Source of the DNA: Ignavibacteriaceae bacterium
Lineage (GTDB): Bacteria; Bacteroidota; Ignavibacteria; Ignavibacteriales; Ignavibacteriaceae
DNA: 6,544 nt
Direction of reading: 5' to 3'
NCBI GenBank assembly: GCA_025455085.1
Contig: JALONF010000118.1
Span: 1 to 6,544, forward strand
In this document: positions 5,364-6,544 of the stretch, one piece after another
Position numbering within the stretch: position 1 is the first letter of the stretch
How the letters are laid out: every line of letters begins with the position of its first letter
Notes under the pieces: model-generated
Database searches by the model: none
Told to the model about the DNA's origin: nothing
Seen by the model: the letters and a program-made list of their open reading frames with translations, nothing else
Made by a program: the position numbers and the translations under genes

Positions 5364-5930
5364 TTATTTTGAGTATTCTTTTAATGATTTCAAAGTAATC
5401 CGGGCGTATTCAACGTACCGATGCGCACCAGCTTCAATATCTTTAATTTCTTCTTTTGTTAGATCACGGATTATTTTTGCCGGCACACCAGCAACTAACT
5501 TTCCAGAAGGGACTACAAAATTCTGCTTTACTAATGCCCCAGCAGCAACCATTGAATTCGATTCTACAATGGCTCCGTCAAGAACTATTGCTCCTATTCC
5601 AATCAAACATAAATCCTGAAGAGTACATCCGTGTAATGAAACCGAATGACCAATTGTAACTTTGTTCCCAATATTCAATGGGAATTTACCATTAGTAACA
5701 TGCAGCATCGAACAATCCTGAACATTGGAGCTATCCCCTATTTTTATATAATGAACATCACCTCTTATTACTGAGTTATACCAAACGCTTGAGTTATCCC
5801 CAATCGCAACATTTCCTATTATCTTTACTCCTGAAGATAGAAATACGTTATCTCCAATTTTGGGGTAGATTCCTTTATAAGGAAATATTTTTAACTCTTC
5901 AACTAATTTTTGTATGATGGAGGATTCCAT
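5364..5930 (-). CDS. Gamma-class carbonic anhydrase-like left-handed beta-helix protein (YrdA family)
   Basis: 188 residues. Hexapeptide repeats from about 25 to 150 build a left-handed beta-helix, followed by C-terminal helices (about 157-188) that pack along the trimer. Family residues are in place: VIRGDVHYIKIG at 54-65 with R56 and D58, NVQDCSMLHV at 69-78 with Q71, D72 and H77, then IGHSVSLHGC at 93-102 with H95 and H100. The three histidines H77, H95 and H100 are the expected inter-subunit metal ligands, so CO2 hydration is possible. The protein lacks the acidic loop of archaeal Cam that carries the proton-shuttle Glu, like the YrdA/PaaY/CaiE-type members, many of which show low or no measured activity. 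The substrate is therefore open. The end AGVPAKIIRDLTKEE is characteristic. It starts inside the 3' end of the DUF3108 gene (28-nt overlap) with a weak SD, which suggests coupled translation, and is followed closely by ybeY. Confidence 0.9.
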   Translation of the reverse strand: MESSIIQKLVEELKIFPYKGIYPKIGDNVFLSSGVKIIGNVAIGDNSSVWYNSVIRGDVHYIKIGDSSNVQDCSMLHVTNGKFPLNIGNKVTIGHSVSLHGCTLQDLCLIGIGAIVLDGAIVESNSMVAAGALVKQNFVVPSGKLVAGVPAKIIRDLTKEEIKDIEAGAHRYVEYARITLKSLKEYSK

Positions 5931-6544
5931 AGCTTTTCATTCCATTTTATTAATTCCAGATTGATGCTGCCGATTATAACATTCATTTTAGCACGAATAG
6001 GCACTGAAAATTGATCATTGCTGAACCAGCCTTCAAAATTGCCCGTAAGACCATATACACTTACAAAATCAGTCTTGCCATCGAGCCGGCGGCAATCGAT
6101 TTCATAATCAACAGCATCTATCGAAACAGGTTCTGTCTCCGTGAAGAAATTAATTATTGCTTTTTCTTCTTTTTCATTCACGAAACAAGGAACAGAAACA
6201 GTTCTGTCTTCACCGAAATTCATTCTTGCAAAATATAAAATTGAAAGACCATCCTGCATCCTATGCTGTGTATGCGCTGTAGAGTCAAGCCACAGTTTAG
6301 AACCGCCCAGCTTTCCCTTCTGAATTTCGACTTTTGATGAACCAATGAAATTATATTCAACAAAAACTGTATCGTCTCCAAAAATCTTAGCAGAAAATTT
6401 TAATGGGAATAGTGCGGAGTCAATATAGCTTTCATAAATCTGGTGAAGACTCACAAATGGAAGATCAGGATAGGAATTAATATAAGCGATAGTTTTATAA
6501 ACAGTCTTGTTTCTCATCTTAGTTTTTTCCAGAACCTTGAACCT
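5903..6544 (-). CDS. DUF3108-type exported protein, 5' end beyond the window
   Basis: 213 residues are visible and the frame stays open to the right edge. The ATG at 6517-6515 is probably an internal Met: upstream in-frame codons read RFKVLEKTK, which continues naturally into MRNKTVYKTIAYINSYP. This matches the DUF3108 pattern of a KVxExT strand, then G/N-x-x-VYKxxAxxxS, then IYESYID with PLKF. Later DUF3108-like parts are alternating beta-strands, DGLSILYFARM at about 98-108 of the visible part, and the C-terminal PIRAKMNVIIGSINLELIKW. DUF3108 proteins usually have about 40-60 more N-terminal residues including a signal peptide, so a periplasmic or lipoprotein location is likely but not visible. 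Their function is unknown; an envelope-associated beta-sheet role is inference. One visible oddity is a pair of cysteines, one in SVPCFVNEKE and one in YEIDCRRLDG, which could form a disulfide if the protein is exported. The 3' end overlaps the gamma-carbonic anhydrase start by 28 nt. Confidence 0.75.
   Translation of the reverse strand, partial: RFKVLEKTKMRNKTVYKTIAYINSYPDLPFVSLHQIYESYIDSALFPLKFSAKIFGDDTVFVEYNFIGSSKVEIQKGKLGGSKLWLDSTAHTQHRMQDGLSILYFARMNFGEDRTVSVPCFVNEKEEKAIINFFTETEPVSIDAVDYEIDCRRLDGKTDFVSVYGLTGNFEGWFSNDQFSVPIRAKMNVIIGSINLELIKWNEKLWNPPSYKN

Noticed and set aside
5456..5659. Plus-strand reading frame of 67 codons
   Set aside because: It is antisense to the hexapeptide-repeat region of the carbonic anhydrase; its composition follows from the repeat codons and no family is recognised.
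6011..6323. Two overlapping plus-strand frames (6011-6238 and 6141-6323)
   Set aside because: Both are antisense to the DUF3108 gene, low in complexity (Phe/Ser runs), and without homology that I recognise.

Overview
This 6.5 kb window is a compact block of housekeeping genes, all on the minus strand, so transcription runs from the high-coordinate end to the low-coordinate end. The DNA is AT-rich. The protein types point to the Bacteroidota/Chlorobi/Ignavibacteria (FCB) group. These include a Bacteroidota-style YbeY, an M23 peptidase with the N-terminal membrane anchor and coiled coil common in that group, a small acidic DUF2795 protein, a short HPF, and a DnaX-like delta-prime with a lineage-type insert. 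An HprK kinase alongside this set fits Ignavibacteria/Chlorobi better than classical Bacteroides relatives. That placement is inference from memory of the families, not a search result.

In transcription order the first block (6544-4913) holds a DUF3108-type exported protein that is cut at the right edge, a gamma-class carbonic anhydrase whose start overlaps it by 28 nt, and ybeY (16S rRNA maturation endonuclease) with a TTG start. A 182-nt gap, the largest in the window, separates this from the second block.

The second block (4730-2527) is xerC - hpf - hprK and is very tightly packed. The xerC stop codon lies inside the Shine-Dalgarno sequence of hpf, and hpf overlaps hprK by an ATGA junction. 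It joins chromosome dimer resolution, ribosome hibernation and HPr(Ser) phosphorylation. A 55-nt gap with a Bacteroidota-like promoter candidate follows.

The third block is an M23 cell-wall peptidase, a DUF2795 protein and holB (DNA polymerase III delta-prime). A perfect 7-bp hairpin sits just before the holB start. After a further 88-nt AT-rich gap, the first 24 codons of a thiolase run off the left edge.

Nothing here looks like a mobile element, defence island, CRISPR array or RNA gene, and I see no undescribed multi-gene system. The points worth a second look are local. They are the lineage-divergent active site of YbeY, a delta-prime without its zinc cysteines and with an altered P-loop, the holB leader hairpin, the candidate promoter of the M23 gene, and the coupled xerC-hpf-hprK junctions.
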